NCBI RefSeq assembly: GCF_000025005.1
Contig: NC_013526.1
Span: forward strand, 806,001 to 870,000
Direction of reading: 5' to 3'
DNA length: 64,000 nt
Origin: Thermobaculum terrenum ATCC BAA-798
GTDB lineage: Bacteria; Chloroflexota; Chloroflexia; Thermobaculales; Thermobaculaceae
The notes under the pieces were generated by a model, which was not told the origin of the DNA, did not search any database, and saw nothing but the letters and a program-made list of their open reading frames with translations. This document shows positions 47,150 to 56,053 of the stretch, one piece after another. The position numbers and the translations under genes are program-made. Every line of letters begins with the position of its first letter. Positions within the stretch are counted from its first letter, which is position 1.

Positions 47150-50100
47150 ATGGACATCTTTGCGCTAAGGGACCAGATAGTCGATGACTACCAGCGCTAC
47201 TACAGAAGCCTGATCAAGATCCACGACGCGGGGATCGAGCAGTTCGTCCAGCAGGAGCTCGACAAGGGACTGGTGTGGCCCGATGCGGTCCTGCAGCTCA
47301 ATCCCTCGTACGAGCCTGCCCACACCCTGGAGGAGCTGGCCCAGCAGGGGGTCATCACCTGGGAGACGGCACGATTCTTTGGTCCCCAACTCAGGCTGTA
47401 TCACCATCAGGAGGCAGCGGTCCACAAAGCAGCCAGGGGGGAGTCCTACGTGGTGAGCACCGGCACGGGCTCCGGGAAGTCCATGACCTACCTCGTGCCC
47501 ATAGTGGACCACATCTTCAGGCACGATCCCCAGGAGCGCTCGGTGAGAGCCGTGATCGTCTATCCCATAAACGCCCTGGTGAACAGCCAGCTGGAGGCTC
47601 TCAGGCGCTTCCAGGAGCGTTGGCAAGGATGCCCCGTGACCTTCGCCAGGTATACGGGGCAGGAGAGCGATGAGGACCGCAACAACATCATCAACGACCC
47701 GCCCCACATCCTGCTGACCAACTACGTGATGCTGGAGTACATGCTGCTGCGGCCGCAGGAGAGGCCCATGCTCAAGCAAGCCACATCTCGATTGCGGTTT
47801 ATAGTGGTGGATGAGCTCCACTACTACCGCGGTAGACAGGGGGCGGACGTGGCTATGCTGCTGCGACGGCTGAGGTCCAAGAGCGCGAGGGACATCACGT
47901 TCATAGGCACCTCCGCCACGCTGACCACCAGCGGCAGCCGCGCCGAGCGCAGGGAACAGATAGCCAGGACAGGGGCCCGCATCTTCGGCGTCGAACTAGG
48001 GCAGGACGCGGTGATAGAAGAGAGGCTGCAGCGCATAGCCCTCTCTTCGGTACCTCGCACCCAGCAGGAGCTGGCAGATGCGGTGCTGTCCCCCACCCCC
48101 TCGGCGGAAGAGAGCGCCGTGCGCGCCCATCCCCTCACCGCCTGGGTGGAGCACGCCTTCGGCATCAGGGAGGAAGAGGACGGCTGGCTCGTACGGCGCG
48201 AGCCCAGGAGCTATCAGGATGGCCTACAGGAGCTGAGCAGGAGCTCGGGGCTGCCCGAAGATCAGTGCAACAGGCAGCTCAAGGCGCTGCTGGACGCCGG
48301 CAGCAGCGCGCAGACCCCGTCGGGCGACCCCGTGCTCGCGTTTCGCCTACACCAGTTCATATCATCCGGCAAGACGCTCTACGGCCCTATAATGCCTCCC
48401 AGCACCAGGCTGCAGCACCTCACTTTCGATGGCCAGCAAAGATCCCCGAGGGACCCGCAGGTGGCCCTGTTCCCCATGGTCTTCTGCCGGGAGTGCGGCC
48501 AGGAGTACTACATGGTCACCAAGCTGTCCTCGAGCGCCGATGGTGAGCTCGAGCTCAGGCAGCGCTCGCCGAGGCTGCTGCCGATCACCAGCGAGGAGGA
48601 AGAGGACAGCGAGGAAGGTTATGTCGCCATAGCGGATGCAGAGCTGTGGAACGGGCGTGAGGAGGATCTGCCCGATGAGTGGCTCGAGGAAGAGACCCGC
48701 GGGGTACGGCTCAAACCCAGCTACAAAAAATACCGGCCTCGGGAGATATGGGTGCACCCCAGCGGCATGGCCCACGAGTGGGAAAGGATCGATGATGCTA
48801 TAGCCTGCTGGTACGTGCCCAGACCATTCGTCCTGTGCCTGCGCTGCATGACCACGTTCGACCCCAGGGAGGGCGACTTCGCGAAGCTGTCCACCCTGAG
48901 CCAGGTGGGGAGGTCCACAGCCACCACCATCCTCACGAGCGACGCCGTGCTCGACATGGCCGACCTGGGAGAGGCTCCAGAGGCTCGCAAGATCCTCAGC
49001 TTCACAGACGTCCGTCAGGATGCTTCGCTGCAGGCAGGTCACCTCAACGACTTCGCCCAGCTGGTCACAGTGCGCGGGGCCTTGCTGAGGGCGCTGGAGC
49101 AGCATGGGCGTCTGGAGGCTTGGGAGCTTGGTAAGCAGATCTTCGAGGCCCTGGACCTCCAGCCGGAGGAGTTCATGAGGAGCGAGACCCAAACGACGGT
49201 TCCCTACTACAGGGCTCGCGAGGCGATGACCGACCTGCTGCAGTACCTGGCGCTCACCGACCTGCGATCAGGTTGGCGCTTGTCCCTGCCCAACCTGGAG
49301 CAGTGCGGGCTAGCTAAGGTCACCTACAGAGACCTCGAGGCCCTCAGCTTGGATGAACCAACTTGGAAGGGTCTACCCTTCTTCGAGGAAGCGACACCCG
49401 AGCGCCGGCAGGAGGTGCTGCGCCACGTCCTGGATTACCTGCGCCAGAGGTTGGTCATCCGCTCCGAACACCTCCAACGTGAATGGCTGCGCAGCAATCT
49501 CTGCCGCCGCACCGCGGAGTACCTCAAGGACAACTGGGCGCTGACCCCCGAGGATATTTACCTTACATCCAGGACTGCCCTGCTGCCAGGGGCCCAGGTA
49601 CCCAGGTTCGAGGAAGACGGCAGGACAACCATAGGCCTGGGCGCGCGCTCTAAGGTGGGCAGGTACCTCCGCAGCACGCTGGGCAATCACCTGGGGATCG
49701 GGGAGCTCGATGAGATAATCAAACAGCTGTGCCTCCGGCTGGACGGCAGCCTGTTTTACGTCCTCAAGTCAGGGGGTGAGCCCTGGGGCATCATGCTCAA
49801 CCTAGACCAGCTCGTGTGGGAGCCCGGCGATGGCACCCCACCGGCACCCAATCCCATCAACCAGAAATCCGTGCACAAGGTGCGCACGGAGCACCTCAAG
49901 GAGCGCTCCTCCGACTACTTCACCTACATGTACAGGCAGCGCGCCAGGCACATGAAGAACATCCGTGCCGGCGAACATACCGGCCAGGTGGATCTGGAGC
50001 GGAGGCGCCAGAGGGAGGACCAGTTCCGGAAGGGAGAGCTGCCCATCCTGTACTGCTCGCCCACCATGGAGCTGGGTATAGATATAGCGGACCTGTCGGC

Positions 50101-52246
50101 GGTGCACATGCGCAACGTGCCCCCCACCCCCGCCAACTACGCCCAGCGCAGCGGACGCGCCGGTCGGGGCGGCAAGCCAGCCCTCATCCTCACGTTCAGC
50201 AGCGAGGGCAATCCGCACGATGCCTTCTTCTTCCGTAGGAAGGACAGGATGATCCACGGCGCGGTGCTGCCCCCGAGGATCGACCTCTCGAACCAGAAGC
50301 TTATCGAGGCGCACATCCATTCCATATGGCTGAGCACGATACAGGTGGGCTTGGGCAGGAGCATAGGCGACGTGCTCAGTATAGAGCAGGAGGGTTATCC
50401 CATCCAAGCGCAGCTGTGGGCGGACATAGAGCGTCTCACGAGGAACCTCCTGGAGGAGATAGTGCGCACAGCCAAGGACGTGGTGGAGCGCACTCCGGAT
50501 GCACCTCCGGAGTGGTTCGGAGAGGACTGGATACGGAACATCGTGATCAACTCCCCCCAGGCGTTCGACAGGGCTTTCGACCGCTGGAGGGAGCTGTACG
50601 GCGCGGCCCAGAGACAGCTGCAGGAGGCTCTCACCAAACAAAGCGTCCCAAGGCTCAGCAAGGAGGAGAGGGATAAGCTGACCAGGCAGCAGACCGAGGC
50701 CGCTCGCGAGATCGACCTACTGCTCGGGGAGACCGAAGAGGAAGGCATGTCCGAGTTCTACCCCTACAGATACCTGGCCTCCGAGGGCTTCATCCCATCC
50801 TACAGCTTCCCCAACCTGCCGCTGCGGGCCATCGTACGCACCGAGGACAAGGTCCAGGTCATAGAGAGGCGCAAGAGCCTGGGGATCACCGAGTTTGGAC
50901 CGCTCACCTTCATCTACCATGAGGGGAAGAAGCACAGGGTGAGATACTGCTTTGTACCTGCAGGAGGCATAGAGAGGTACATCAGCAGGGCCCTGGTCTG
51001 CAAGGCCTGTGGCTACCTGTACGACACGGAGGTGGAAACCAGGCAGGTGTGCCAGCAATGCGACAACCTCCTGGACGGCACCAGCTCGCAGCTCATCGAT
51101 CGCTTCATGGAGCAGCCCGCCGTGCGCACGGTGCCCGAGGGCCGCATAAGCTCCTCAGAGGAGTACAGGGTCAGGCGAAACTTCCACATGGAGACCTACT
51201 ACCAGGTCGCCGAGGGCAAACGACCGCAGAGGTTCATCGTGAAGGACAGGGACGGCAATACCCTCCTGGAGCTACAGCACATCCCGCAGGGCGAGATCTA
51301 CAGAGTCAATATGGGATCCACCCCGCGGAGAAGGGAGCAGGGCTTCAGGATAGATAGCCTCTCCGGTGAGTGGCAGCCACCCGACGACAACGGTCACCAG
51401 AGCAAGCAGAGGGGCAACTTGATCACCGGCGTGCACCCGTATGTGCGCAGCACCAGCGACATCCTCCTGGTGGCTCCCTCGGCACAGGAGGACGCGAACG
51501 AGGTCTGGATGTACACGCTGGGCACGGTCCTTCACCGAGCCATACAGATCCACTACGAGCTGGAGGAGGACGAGCTAGGGCTGAGCTTCATTGGGCAGCA
51601 GGAGCACTCCAAGATCCTGCTGTACGACCCCTCCGACGTTGGAGCATGTGTGTGGGAGCGCCTGCTGAGCTCGCAGGAGGATCTGCAAGCGGTTGCCAGG
51701 CTGGCGCTGGAGATATGCCACTACGACCCAGATACGGGAGATGAGAAGCCGGAGTGGGTCGAGCGCTGTGCCCTGGCGTGCTACGACTGCCTGCTGAGCT
51801 ACGGCAACCAGCAGTATCACCACCTGCTGGACCGTAGGGAGGTGCGCCAGACCCTCCTGGCGCTCGCGGGCAGCACGGTCGAGCCCGTGGGCGCCGTGTC
51901 CCGGGAAGAGCAGTACAGGCAGCTGCTGCAGGTAGCGGACTCCGAGCTGGAGGAGGAGTTCCTTACCTACCTGTACGAACATGGCTTCAGGCTGCCCAAC
52001 CACGCGCAGTACAGGCCTCCCGGCGACGTCTACGTCCAGGCGGACTTCTACTACGACCGCGAGGGGATACCTGGGATATGCGTGTTCGTTGATGGGCCAC
52101 ATCATGACGAGCCCCAGCAGGCCCACAAGGACGCCCAAGTAAGGGCCCAGCTGCGGGACCTGGGCTACGCAGTGGTGACCATCAGGTACGATCGTCCCCT
52201 CGAGCAGCAGCTCAGTTGCTACGCAGAGCTGCTCGGCAGACAATAA
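47150..52246 (+). CDS. Giant DUF1998/MrfA-like DEAH helicase with C-terminal nuclease-like domain
   Basis: A 1698-residue protein starting at ATG 47150 after GGGGGAAGG. The first helicase lobe has VVSTGTGSGKSMTYLVP (near 101-117), FIVVDELHYYRGRQG (near 216) and IGTSATLTTSG (near 251). The second has MELGIDIADLSAVHM (near 973) and RSGRAGRGGKPALIL (near 1000). Between them is a long insert of about 700 residues. Zinc groups CKACGYLY with CQQC (near 1283-1304) and CALACYDCLLSYGN (near 1540) fit the MZB/DUF1998 module of YprA/MrfA. The last 100 residues (ADFYY, VFVDGPHHDEPQQ, RAQLRDLGYAVVTIRYD) resemble a PD-(D/E)XK or Vsr-like nuclease. It is either a repair or a defence enzyme. Confidence 0.8.
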   Translation: MDIFALRDQIVDDYQRYYRSLIKIHDAGIEQFVQQELDKGLVWPDAVLQLNPSYEPAHTLEELAQQGVITWETARFFGPQLRLYHHQEAAVHKAARGESYVVSTGTGSGKSMTYLVPIVDHIFRHDPQERSVRAVIVYPINALVNSQLEALRRFQERWQGCPVTFARYTGQESDEDRNNIINDPPHILLTNYVMLEYMLLRPQERPMLKQATSRLRFIVVDELHYYRGRQGADVAMLLRRLRSKSARDITFIGTSATLTTSGSRAERREQIARTGARIFGVELGQDAVIEERLQRIALSSVPRTQQELADAVLSPTPSAEESAVRAHPLTAWVEHAFGIREEEDGWLVRREPRSYQDGLQELSRSSGLPEDQCNRQLKALLDAGSSAQTPSGDPVLAFRLHQFISSGKTLYGPIMPPSTRLQHLTFDGQQRSPRDPQVALFPMVFCRECGQEYYMVTKLSSSADGELELRQRSPRLLPITSEEEEDSEEGYVAIADAELWNGREEDLPDEWLEEETRGVRLKPSYKKYRPREIWVHPSGMAHEWERIDDAIACWYVPRPFVLCLRCMTTFDPREGDFAKLSTLSQVGRSTATTILTSDAVLDMADLGEAPEARKILSFTDVRQDASLQAGHLNDFAQLVTVRGALLRALEQHGRLEAWELGKQIFEALDLQPEEFMRSETQTTVPYYRAREAMTDLLQYLALTDLRSGWRLSLPNLEQCGLAKVTYRDLEALSLDEPTWKGLPFFEEATPERRQEVLRHVLDYLRQRLVIRSEHLQREWLRSNLCRRTAEYLKDNWALTPEDIYLTSRTALLPGAQVPRFEEDGRTTIGLGARSKVGRYLRSTLGNHLGIGELDEIIKQLCLRLDGSLFYVLKSGGEPWGIMLNLDQLVWEPGDGTPPAPNPINQKSVHKVRTEHLKERSSDYFTYMYRQRARHMKNIRAGEHTGQVDLERRRQREDQFRKGELPILYCSPTMELGIDIADLSAVHMRNVPPTPANYAQRSGRAGRGGKPALILTFSSEGNPHDAFFFRRKDRMIHGAVLPPRIDLSNQKLIEAHIHSIWLSTIQVGLGRSIGDVLSIEQEGYPIQAQLWADIERLTRNLLEEIVRTAKDVVERTPDAPPEWFGEDWIRNIVINSPQAFDRAFDRWRELYGAAQRQLQEALTKQSVPRLSKEERDKLTRQQTEAAREIDLLLGETEEEGMSEFYPYRYLASEGFIPSYSFPNLPLRAIVRTEDKVQVIERRKSLGITEFGPLTFIYHEGKKHRVRYCFVPAGGIERYISRALVCKACGYLYDTEVETRQVCQQCDNLLDGTSSQLIDRFMEQPAVRTVPEGRISSSEEYRVRRNFHMETYYQVAEGKRPQRFIVKDRDGNTLLELQHIPQGEIYRVNMGSTPRRREQGFRIDSLSGEWQPPDDNGHQSKQRGNLITGVHPYVRSTSDILLVAPSAQEDANEVWMYTLGTVLHRAIQIHYELEEDELGLSFIGQQEHSKILLYDPSDVGACVWERLLSSQEDLQAVARLALEICHYDPDTGDEKPEWVERCALACYDCLLSYGNQQYHHLLDRREVRQTLLALAGSTVEPVGAVSREEQYRQLLQVADSELEEEFLTYLYEHGFRLPNHAQYRPPGDVYVQADFYYDREGIPGICVFVDGPHHDEPQQAHKDAQVRAQLRDLGYAVVTIRYDRPLEQQLSCYAELLGRQ

Positions 52247-52267
52247 ACACCTTGGGAGGTCAAGCTG

Positions 52268-53593
52268 TTGATCAGAGTAAGTCACAACCACAGGTTCCTG
52301 GTGCACCCAGACAGCACACCCTTCTTCTACCTGGGAGATACCGCCTGGGAACTCTTCCACCGCTGCACACTGCATGAGGCCGAGATGTACCTACGGGACC
52401 GAGCGGCCAAGGGCTTCACCGTCATCCAGGCAGTGGTCCTCGCCGAGCTGGATGGACTCACCGTCCCCAACCCCAACGGCGACCTGCCCCTGATCGATCA
52501 CGATCCCTCACGCCCTAACGAGGCCTACTTCAAGCACGTGGACGCGATAGTAGACCTGGCCGCCTCGCTGGGCATCCATATAGGCATGTTGCCCACCTGG
52601 GGAGATAAGTGGAACAGGAAGTGGGGGGTAGGCCCGGAGATCTTTACCCCAGAGAACGCGCGCAATTATGGCAAGTGGCTCGGACAGCGCTACAAGGACG
52701 CCCCCATCATCTGGATCCTGGGAGGCGATCGCCCCGTGGAGTCGGAGACTCACAGGCTGATCCTGCGCGCCATGGCGCAGGGGCTGCGGGAGGGCGATGG
52801 GGGCAACCACCTGATGGGCTTCCACACCTGGGGACAGCACTCCTCCTCCGACTACCTGCACGAGGAAGAGTGGCTCGACCTGCACATGTGCCAGAGCGGC
52901 CACATCCGCAACATCGGCAACTGGCGCTGGATCGAGCGCGACTACGCCCTCTCCCCCACCAGACCCTGCATGGATGCCGAGCCAGGCTACGAGGACATGG
53001 CCTCCCAGTTCAAGCTGGAGGAGGGCTACCTGGACGACTACGATGTGCGCAAGTCCCTCTACTGGGCGCTGTTTGCAGGAGCTCACGGCCACACCTACGG
53101 CTGCAACCCCGTGTGGCAGATGTGGCTGCCGGGAAGAAACCCCATGCTGGCGACCAGACGCTCCTGGTACGAGGCCCTCCACCTGCCGGGAGCCTCCCAG
53201 GTGCAACATGCCCGCTGGCTCATGCTGTCCAGACCCTACCTCTCACGCATCCCGGACCAGTCCGTCATCCTCTCGGAGGTGGGCGAGGGCACCCACCATG
53301 TCAGGGCCACCCGCGATGCCCACGGCTCCTACCTCATGGTGTACATCCCCTCCGGCAGGACCGTGGACATCGATCTGAGCCCCCTGCAAGGGGAGAGGGT
53401 GAGCGCCTGGTGGTATGACCCCCGCAGGGGCACCGCCCAGCACATAGGCGTCATGCCCAAGGGCCCCCACGTGGCCTTCTCCCCACCAGGAGGGGGGCCC
53501 GACTGGGTGCTGGTGCTGGACGACGCCGATGCCCACTTCCCACGCCCCGGACAACCCAGGCTGACAGCTGAGGACTCCCCGGAAAGAGGATGA
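52268..53593 (+). CDS. GH140/DUF4038-type glycoside hydrolase (apiosidase-like)
   Basis: A 441-residue protein starting at TTG 52268 after CTTGGGAGGTC. The DUF4038 barrel begins NHRFLVHPDSTPFFYLGDTA and carries GFTVIQAVVLAELDG, PIIWILGGDRP near 151, HTWGQHSSSD and RPCMDAEPGYEDM near 237, with Asp/Glu residues in positions used for catalysis in GH140. A C-terminal beta domain (HGSYLMVYIPSGRTVDIDLS, VSAWWYDPRRG) corresponds to the collagen-binding-like module. No signal peptide is visible, so it may act inside the cell. It follows the helicase gene by 21 bases but is probably unrelated to it. Confidence 0.82.
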   Translation: MIRVSHNHRFLVHPDSTPFFYLGDTAWELFHRCTLHEAEMYLRDRAAKGFTVIQAVVLAELDGLTVPNPNGDLPLIDHDPSRPNEAYFKHVDAIVDLAASLGIHIGMLPTWGDKWNRKWGVGPEIFTPENARNYGKWLGQRYKDAPIIWILGGDRPVESETHRLILRAMAQGLREGDGGNHLMGFHTWGQHSSSDYLHEEEWLDLHMCQSGHIRNIGNWRWIERDYALSPTRPCMDAEPGYEDMASQFKLEEGYLDDYDVRKSLYWALFAGAHGHTYGCNPVWQMWLPGRNPMLATRRSWYEALHLPGASQVQHARWLMLSRPYLSRIPDQSVILSEVGEGTHHVRATRDAHGSYLMVYIPSGRTVDIDLSPLQGERVSAWWYDPRRGTAQHIGVMPKGPHVAFSPPGGGPDWVLVLDDADAHFPRPGQPRLTAEDSPERG

Positions 53594-53604
53594 CCCCACA
53601 GGCA

Positions 53605-53649
53605 GCCCACCTCCCACCCCAGGCTCCCCGGCAGGGCTGGGAGGTGGGC
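53605..53649. terminator. Bidirectional terminator between the GH140 and arsC genes
   Basis: GCCCACCTCCCA (53605-53616) and TGGGAGGTGGGC (53638-53649) form a perfect 12-bp stem between convergent genes. Confidence 0.7.
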
Positions 53650-53651
53650 TC

Positions 53652-54083
53652 CTAGCCCTCCGACCCAGCCAGGAGCTCGGACTCTATCTTCTCCCTGAGC
53701 ATGTCCCTGGCCAGCCTGTAGGCCCTCATCCTCTCCTGCTGGCTCCCACCAGCTTGCGAGGGATCGGGGATGGACCAGTGCAGCCTCCGCGCAGCCCCCG
53801 GAAAGAAGGGACATGCCTCCCTGGCTCGATCGCACACCGTGATCACGTAGTCCCACCTCTCCCCTAGGTAGCGATCCAGCGTCTTGCTCTCTTGTCCCGA
53901 TATGTCCACTCCCACCTCCCTCATGGCCTCTATCGCCAGGGGCTGCACGCGGGTCGCCTGCGTGCCGGCACTGTGGACCTCGAACCTGTCTCCAGCCAGA
54001 TGGCGCAGCCAACCCTCGGCCATCTGGGAGCGCGCCGAGTTGTGAGTGCACAGGAACAGGACCCTAGATCGACGTTCAGACAT
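53652..54083 (-). CDS. arsC: Arsenate reductase, low-molecular-weight phosphatase type (thioredoxin-linked)
   Basis: A 143-residue protein starting at ATG 54083 after GGAGGAGAG. The P-loop [18 protein letters not shown] holds nucleophile Cys12. The redox pair Cys84 and Cys91 is in [12 protein letters not shown] and the general acid Asp107 in IPDPSQ. This set is that of thioredoxin-coupled ArsC of the Bacillus type: arsenate is reduced to arsenite through a Cys relay. It is the last gene of the arsR-led operon. No arsenite efflux pump (ArsB/Acr3) is in the operon. Confidence 0.92.
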   Translation of the reverse strand: MSERRSRVLFLCTHNSARSQMAEGWLRHLAGDRFEVHSAGTQATRVQPLAIEAMREVGVDISGQESKTLDRYLGERWDYVITVCDRAREACPFFPGAARRLHWSIPDPSQAGGSQQERMRAYRLARDMLREKIESELLAGSEG

Positions 54084-54094
54084 GTCTCTCCTCC

Positions 54095-55096
54095 TTAGCT
54101 CAGCAGCGATCGCAACACCACCAGGTACAGCCACCCTAGCACCATCGTGGCCGGCACGGTCAGCATCCAGGAGAGCATGATATTGCCCGCGAGCCCCCAA
54201 CTGACCGCGGTGGTCCTGCGCGTGACGCCCACGCCGACTATCGACGAGGTGATCGCGTGCGTGGTGCTGATGGGGATGCCCAGCTCCGAGGCCACCTGGA
54301 TGACGGAAGCCCCGGACACCTCCGCGGCGAAGCCCTCAACTGGTTTGAGGTCCACCATCTTGATACCGATGGTGCGTATGATGCGCCAGCCGCCATAAGC
54401 CGTACCTATCGCAGCCACCGTGGCGGCGGACGCCGCCACCCACAGCGGCACGACCAGCTCCTCCCAGCCGAAGTGCAACGTCATCGCCAGCGCGAGCACG
54501 CCCATGGGCTTCTGCGCATCGTTCCTCCCATGGCTGAAGGCCATGTACGCCGCCGATAGCCTCTGCAGATGGCCAAAGAGCCTGTTGGCCTGCCTTCTTC
54601 CCATGCCCCTGCAGAGCCAGTAGATCAGCGTGATGAGCAGCATCCCGCCGATGAAACCCAGGCTGGGGGAGGTGAAGATGGCCAGCAGCACCTTCGTCAC
54701 CCCCTGCCACTGCACCACGTCCAGCCCAGCGGTCGCCACGCCGGCCCCCACCAACCCGCCAACCAGGCCGTGCGTCTCGCTCACGGGTATCCCGAAGCGA
54801 TAGGTGATGAGGCTCCAGGACATAGCCCCTCCCAACGCGGCCACCACCGTCAGCAGCGTCAGCACGTCCGGATCCACTATACCCCTACCTATAGTCACCG
54901 CCACGGCCGTGCCGGTCATGCCTCCCAGCAGGTTGCAGACGCCAGCCATGATGACCGCGGCCCTGGGAGAGAGCACCCTGGTGCCCACCGACGTCGCGAT
55001 CGCGTTGGCGGCATCGGTGAACCCCCCGACGAAGGCATACACGTAACCCAGGAACATCGCAAGCAGAAATAGTACTACACCTTCGCCCAAGAGCAC
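54095..55096 (-). CDS. pit: Inorganic phosphate transporter, Pit family
   Basis: A 333-residue membrane protein with the two inverted PHO4 repeats: [20 protein letters not shown] near 24-43 and [20 protein letters not shown] near 188, and paired [16 protein letters not shown] and [19 protein letters not shown]. These are the phosphate/sodium-binding repeats. It imports phosphate (and probably arsenate) with protons or sodium. It lies between a small membrane protein and arsC in an arsR-led operon, so it may be arsenic-controlled; transport of arsenate or a switch of phosphate uptake are both possible. Confidence 0.92.
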   Translation of the reverse strand: MLLGEGVVLFLLAMFLGYVYAFVGGFTDAANAIATSVGTRVLSPRAAVIMAGVCNLLGGMTGTAVAVTIGRGIVDPDVLTLLTVVAALGGAMSWSLITYRFGIPVSETHGLVGGLVGAGVATAGLDVVQWQGVTKVLLAIFTSPSLGFIGGMLLITLIYWLCRGMGRRQANRLFGHLQRLSAAYMAFSHGRNDAQKPMGVLALAMTLHFGWEELVVPLWVAASAATVAAIGTAYGGWRIIRTIGIKMVDLKPVEGFAAEVSGASVIQVASELGIPISTTHAITSSIVGVGVTRRTTAVSWGLAGNIMLSWMLTVPATMVLGWLYLVVLRSLLS

Positions 55097-55105
55097 CCTC
55101 CTAAT

Positions 55106-55321
55106 CTATCTTCTCACTGCTCCCAGCACCCACAGGGTCACCAGCAAGCAGGTGATGATGACGGTCACGAGCTCCCCTCCCCCGGACCTGATGCCCGGAT
55201 ACCACTTGCTGAGCCCTAGAGAGATGGTTATCCCCAGCAGGGCTCCAAGGCCCACTATCAGGACCAGGAGTCCGATCGCCCCCCTCAGCCCTCCCAACCG
55301 GTCTATGAAGCCAGGATCCAT
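55106..55321 (-). CDS. Small two-helix membrane protein in the arsenic operon
   Basis: A 71-residue protein starting at ATG 55321 after GGAGGGTC. Two hydrophobic segments (LRGAIGLLVLIVGLGALLGI and ELVTVIITCLLVTLWVLGAV) flank a polar loop with Lys, Tyr and Arg. No family was recognised. It lies 9 bases before the Pit gene and could be a small partner of that transporter. Confidence 0.65.
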   Translation of the reverse strand: MDPGFIDRLGGLRGAIGLLVLIVGLGALLGITISLGLSKWYPGIRSGGGELVTVIITCLLVTLWVLGAVRR

Positions 55322-55392
55322 CCAACGACCCTCCTATCACAGGACGCACCTTCTCTAGATGATAGCAGGAAAACCCCCCGTCCAGCAGCTAA

Positions 55393-55435
55393 GGCCCGCG
55401 GACGCTTTTCCTCTAATGGCGCGCGTCCGCGGGCC
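55393..55435 (-). terminator. Strong hairpin between the Cys-rich peptide and the small membrane protein
   Basis: GGCCCGCGGACGC (55393-55405) and GCGTCCGCGGGCC (55423-55435) form a perfect 13-bp stem. It may end most transcripts after the short peptide gene, leaving partial read-through to the transporter genes. Confidence 0.65.
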
Positions 55436-55452
55436 CGGCAGCGAGCGCGTGC

Positions 55453-55512
55453 CTAGCAGCAGGGCGGGCAGCATCCGCCGCAACAGCCGTCGTCACAACA
55501 GCTATCGTACAT
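55453..55512 (-). CDS. 19-residue cysteine-rich peptide (four Cys-Cys pairs)
   Basis: A tiny gene on the minus strand: ATG 55512 after AAAGGAGGTGCGCC, a near-consensus ribosome site, and a TAG stop at 55455-55453. The product is MYDSCCDDGCCGGCCPPCC, eight Cys in 19 residues. It lies between arsR and the transporter genes, next to a palindrome of the ArsR type. It could chelate As(III) or other soft metals, or act as a leader that senses metal through translation. No family is known to me; function is inference. Confidence 0.7.
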   Translation of the reverse strand: MYDSCCDDGCCGGCCPPCC

Positions 55513-55560
55513 GGCGCACCTCCTTTCAGTAGTAGTCACGGGAGCTCCAAACACGGACAC

Positions 55561-55582
55561 TATATCGATAAACATCGATATA
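55561..55582. promoter_or_regulatory. ArsR-type operator before the Cys-rich peptide gene
   Basis: TATATCGAT (55561-55569) and ATCGATATA (55574-55582) are perfect 9-bp arms with a four-base centre. The same spacing is seen at 55995-56014 before arsR. Confidence 0.65.
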
Positions 55583-55601
55583 GGGAGCCACAAAATGCGC
55601 C

Positions 55602-55964
55602 TCACTCGTCCACGGATACGAGCTCCCCCAGGCATGCGAGGGCGTCCCTCACCCTGGACCGCTGGATCTGGTAGTACATCCACGTGCCCTGCCTGTAGGC
55701 GCTCACGAGCCCGGCCTTGCGCAGCACGCCCAGGTGGTGCGAGATGGTGGGCTGCCCTAAGGGGAACCTGTCGACCAGCTCGCAGACGCACACCGGTCGG
55801 TCGCTTGCCGCCAAGAGCTTGAGTATGCCCAGGCGGGTGGGGTCGGCCAGGGCGCGCAGCAGGGATGCCTCCTGCTCGAGCTCCTCCCGCTCCAGCAAGC
55901 TCTGGGGATCACCCCCCACGCAGATGCACTCCCGATCGTCCTGCCCAGTAGCCGCGTGCTCCAT
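55602..55964 (-). CDS. arsR: ArsR family metalloregulator
   Basis: A 120-residue winged helix-turn-helix repressor. The DNA-reading helix lies in PLGQPTISHHLGVLRKAGLV. The metal motif is DRPVCVCELVDRF with Cys59 and Cys61, the ArsR alpha-3 arsenite site; another pair, Cys13 and Cys15, lies in RECICVGG near the N-terminus and may supply the third ligand. The start is ATG at 55964. Its promoter overlaps an inverted repeat, so it is autoregulated. It should release DNA on binding As(III) or Sb(III) and induce the downstream genes. Confidence 0.9.
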   Translation of the reverse strand: MEHAATGQDDRECICVGGDPQSLLEREELEQEASLLRALADPTRLGILKLLAASDRPVCVCELVDRFPLGQPTISHHLGVLRKAGLVSAYRQGTWMYYQIQRSRVRDALACLGELVSVDE

Positions 55965-55982
55965 AACGTCCTCGCTTAGGTC

Positions 55983-56014
55983 ATGCTAGCCCAAATATCG
56001 ACGTTTGTCAATAT
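55983..56014 (-). promoter_or_regulatory. arsR promoter with overlapping ArsR operator
   Basis: On the minus strand TTGACA (56011-56006), 17 bases and TAGCAT (55988-55983) form a good promoter. ATATCGAC (55995-56002) and GTCAATAT (56007-56014) form an inverted repeat with a four-base centre overlapping the -35 box and spacer. Confidence 0.7.
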
Positions 56015-56053
56015 ATTGGCGCGCGATGCCGAGGCCGTCTTGTAGGTGGCCGC

